From Paenibacillus radicis (ex Xue et al. 2023) (GTDB lineage: Bacteria > Bacillota > Bacilli > Paenibacillales > NBRC-103111), in the NCBI RefSeq assembly GCF_024722015.1, contig NZ_JANQBD010000005.1:268376-332375 (forward strand): 64,000 nucleotides of DNA. Direction: 5' to 3'. Below are positions 61,927 to 64,000 of this stretch, piece by piece (position 1 is the first letter of the stretch; the number at the start of each line of letters is the position of its first letter). A program made the translations under genes and the position numbers. The notes beneath the pieces were generated by a model, which had not been told where the DNA came from, did no database searches, and saw nothing but the letters and a program-made list of their open reading frames with translations.

Positions 61927-62964
61927 GTGAAAACATTGGGAACAGCAATTATCGGACTCGGCTCTATTTCAGGCATCCATTTGAAAGCGGTAGTTGGATT
62001 GGAAAGCTCTGAACTGAAGGCGGTTGTTGACGTAAATGAAGGTTTAGCGAAGAAAGTGGCCGCTGAATATGGCTGTGACTATTACACGGATTATAAAGAA
62101 ATGTTGAAGCGTGAAGATATTCAAGTTGTTCATTTGTGTACTGCGCATCATTTGCATGCTCCTATGGCGGTAGATGTTTTGAATGCAGGCAAACATGTGC
62201 TGACAGAGAAGCCGATGGCTGAAACTAAGGCTGCCGGACAAAGCATGCTGCAAGCCGCTGCCCAGAATCCTGATGTACAGCTCGGTGTTATTTTCCAAAA
62301 TCGTTATAATGCTGCTTCGCAAAGGATTAAAGAAGCCGTTGATTCAGGTGAATTTGGCAAACTGATCTGCATGAAGGGGATTGTCACCTGGTACCGCAAC
62401 TCAAGCTATTACGAGACTGAGTGGAAAGGGAAATGGGCAACGGAAGGCGGCGGTGTGCTGATCAACCAATCTATTCATACCTTGGATTTACTGCATTGGT
62501 TCGGCGGTGATATTGCTAGTGTGAAAGGGTCATTTTCCAATGATTCACTGGAGGATGTTATTGAGGTAGAGGACACCGTTCACGCCTATGTGGAATTTGA
62601 AAACGGAGCAAAAGCCATTTTCTATGCTACAAATGCTTACTTGAAAAACTCTCCTGTGGAGCTTGAAGTTGTATTTGAGCAAGGCTCACTGGTTCAAAGA
62701 GGCGAAACCTTGTATTTGGAGCAGGATGGACAGTTAACTGTACTGACGGAGCCTCCTGTAAATAATACGGGAGAGAAGTCTTACTGGGGAGTGAGCCATG
62801 AGCTGCAAATTCGTGATTTTTACGAGCATTTGCTGGAAGGCAAGCATTTCTGGATTGATGGACCGGAAGGCTACAAAACGTTTAGCCTAGTAATGGATAT
62901 ATATGAATCATCCCGTACAGGGAAGAAGATTTCCTATAAAGGCGCAGAATCGGTTGTGAGCTAA
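61927..62964 (+). CDS. Gfo/Idh/MocA-family oxidoreductase
   Basis: The 345-residue protein has the Rossmann start AIIGLGSISGIHLKAV and the catalytic EKP motif in VLTEKPMAETKAAG (about residues 85-98), followed by LGVIFQNRYNAA. GGGVLINQSIHTLDLLHWFGG is the usual substrate-domain helix with the conserved His. It oxidises or reduces a sugar-like substrate with NAD(P). The GTG at 61927 is chosen because AGGTG lies five bases upstream; the frame continues to TTG 61891 without a good site. It stands alone with its own terminator. Confidence 0.88.
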   Translation: MKTLGTAIIGLGSISGIHLKAVVGLESSELKAVVDVNEGLAKKVAAEYGCDYYTDYKEMLKREDIQVVHLCTAHHLHAPMAVDVLNAGKHVLTEKPMAETKAAGQSMLQAAAQNPDVQLGVIFQNRYNAASQRIKEAVDSGEFGKLICMKGIVTWYRNSSYYETEWKGKWATEGGGVLINQSIHTLDLLHWFGGDIASVKGSFSNDSLEDVIEVEDTVHAYVEFENGAKAIFYATNAYLKNSPVELEVVFEQGSLVQRGETLYLEQDGQLTVLTEPPVNNTGEKSYWGVSHELQIRDFYEHLLEGKHFWIDGPEGYKTFSLVMDIYESSRTGKKISYKGAESVVS

Positions 62965-63043
62965 CGGCTTATTTTAAGGCTTGGCGGGCAGTAATCCGAT
63001 ACAATTGGGGCGCGGTCTAACGAGAACCGTGCTCTCCATGATG

Positions 63044-63086
63044 AACCGTCTCTTCCTTGGGCAACCGATGGATGAGACGGTTTTCT
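63044..63086 (+). terminator. Intrinsic terminator
   Basis: AACCGTCTC and GAGACGGTT form a perfect 9-bp stem, followed by TTCTT, 80 bases after the oxidoreductase stop. Confidence 0.8.
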
Positions 63087-63127
63087 TATCATATTAGACT
63101 AATCAGTTTTCAGTGGAGCTGAGCAAG

Positions 63128-63171
63128 TCTAATATTGCAAGAAAACCTGCAAATGATCGCGGTCGCTCATC
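63128..63171 (+). repeat. Dispersed intergenic repeat, copy 3
   Basis: TCTAATATTGCAAGAAAA matches copy 1 (14263-14280); GCAAGAAAACCTGCAAATGA and TCGCGGTCGCTCATC match copy 2 (22204-22238) with one base less. Like copy 2 it lies just after a terminator. Confidence 0.75.
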
Positions 63172-63777
63172 TATGTTATGTCTTTGGATCCATCTAACAG
63201 GAATGCCGCTGACTAACGGAACGTCGATCCTCTATGGATTGAAAAACCAGCCTATTTCATGAAGAAGCGGAACTACGATGCGTTATTCCGACTTTAATAG
63301 ACTGAAATGCCCTATTTTAAACAAATAAGAGATCCTAGTTCCGTTTCACTCGAATCATAACGTTAAAACAATGAAATAGCGCACCTCATTTCCTCCTATG
63401 CGAGTGAGGGGATGAAGACACACCACCGCTTTAGCTTTGAAGGTACATAGGGAATATAACAATGGGGTATATGGCTATACCGGATGGAATACTACAAGTA
63501 TGGCTATGAATACCGGATCAATGACCGATTAAGAAGGGGCAGGCCCACAGAGTAGAACAAGAGTGGGAATCAGTCAGAAAATATAAGTTATTCATTGCAC
63601 ATTATTGCACCAAAATATGCGGCACGGGTATCCTTTTCAATCATCAGGCGAATTTCATTTTATATTCGGATAATGGGGAAGTAACTATGTGTCTAAAGGC
63701 ACTTGAACGGAACAGATAGTTCCGTTATTTAATCTGCCACGCCCAATTTAAGACGATAGCGGAAGTCGGAATTCCGC
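63172..63777. other. Gene-free region before the group II intron
   Basis: I see no supported gene. Short blocks such as CGGAACTA and AGTTCCGTT recur (63269, 63348, 63712-63726) in both orientations. The 13-mer AAACGGAACTAGG (complement of 63344-63356) also occurs at about 17690. The region may be debris around an insertion site. Confidence 0.4.
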
Positions 63778-64000
63778 GAGCGACCGGGCAAGGTCGTGTA
63801 ATTTAGCAGGTGGAACCCCTGCTTGGTAGAACGTGCAGCCGCGTTGCCAATAGCGAGTCTTGGGCTATCAGCAGTAATGTTGAGTGCTAAGCGTAGACAG
63901 TCAGGCAGTAGGCCTGAAAAGTGACGGAGCCCCGAAATTGACTAACATTGAGATAGGCCGACGGTATGCGGAATCTGGAAGGCAACATCTACACAGACGC
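63778..64000 (+). mobile_element. Group II intron, 5' part of the ribozyme (cut by window end)
   Basis: The sequence follows the layout of domain I of bacterial group II introns. The 5' end GAGCGACC-GGGCAA-GGTCGTG gives the first stem (the consensus start is GUGYG), then GCAGGTGGAACCCCTGC forms a hairpin equivalent to the AGGGTGAGAGTCCC element. GTAGAACGTGCAG, AGTGACGGAGCC and GACGGTATGCGGAATCTGGA correspond in order to conserved blocks, the last to the ATGGAATCTGAAGGAAG region. The reverse transcriptase/maturase gene would lie beyond the window. The exact first base is uncertain by a few positions. Confidence 0.72.

Overview
The window reads as chromosomal DNA of a spore-forming Firmicute of the Paenibacillus/Bacillus type. 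The signs are strong AGGAGG-type ribosome binding sites with many GTG and TTG starts, a GerA/GerB/GerC spore-germination operon, an S-layer-homology protein, and CUT1 sugar importers of the LplA/LplB/LplC (YtcQ/YtcP) type next to membrane-bound AraC regulators. No genus can be fixed from the sequence alone.

Layout. 1-1050: an XRE regulator and a small hypothetical gene. 1190-14397: a cobalamin riboswitch with a visible terminator/antiterminator pair, followed by a cobalt-early (anaerobic-type) corrin operon: cbiH60, cbiX, cbiJ, cbiC, cbiD, cbiET, cbiL, cbiF, cbiG, cbiA and a nitroreductase. The order follows the Bacillus (Priestia) megaterium cobI operon as I recall it. Three of these proteins carry low-complexity additions (Ala/Gly tandem-repeat linker, His/Asp tail, charged N-terminus), and a nested inverted repeat sits between cbiD and cbiET. 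14419-16677: orphan sensor kinase on the minus strand. 16678-17796: gene-free kilobase holding repeats, including a near-perfect palindrome whose degenerate relative lies after cbiD. 17797-22121: aldose epimerase, Gfo/Idh/MocA oxidoreductase, MFS exporter, YdjM-type membrane protein with no good ATG/GTG start.

22294-31561: a sugar-import and oxidoreductase cluster on the minus strand (Gfo/Idh, NIPSNAP, two permeases, transmembrane AraC regulator, beta-propeller-like protein) with a divergent solute-binding lipoprotein. 31670-34368: an actin-like ParM/StbA-family gene next to an M23 peptidase-bactofilin pair. 34562-36352: MHYT-PAS sensor kinase. 36477-42697: a second AraC-lipoprotein-permease-permease importer, whose lipoprotein promoter overlaps a near-consensus CcpA (cre) site. 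Neither importer has an ATPase gene. 42916-51753: a 2537-residue secreted lectin/Ig-like repeat protein and an SLH protein.

51929-64000: alpha/beta hydrolase, small membrane protein, lplT and aas (lysophospholipid import and re-acylation), a four-gene germinant-receptor operon that includes the small D-type subunit, an HPP-like membrane protein, a third Gfo/Idh oxidoreductase, and a gene-free stretch that ends in what looks like the 5' end of a group II intron cut by the window edge. Three related intergenic repeat copies lie near gene ends at 14261, 22171 and 63128.

I did not find a clearly new defence or mobile system. The most unusual items are the actin-like/bactofilin/M23 neighbourhood, the intracellular beta-propeller protein, the giant repeat protein with its SLH neighbour, the low-complexity additions in the cobalamin operon and the non-coding repeat families.
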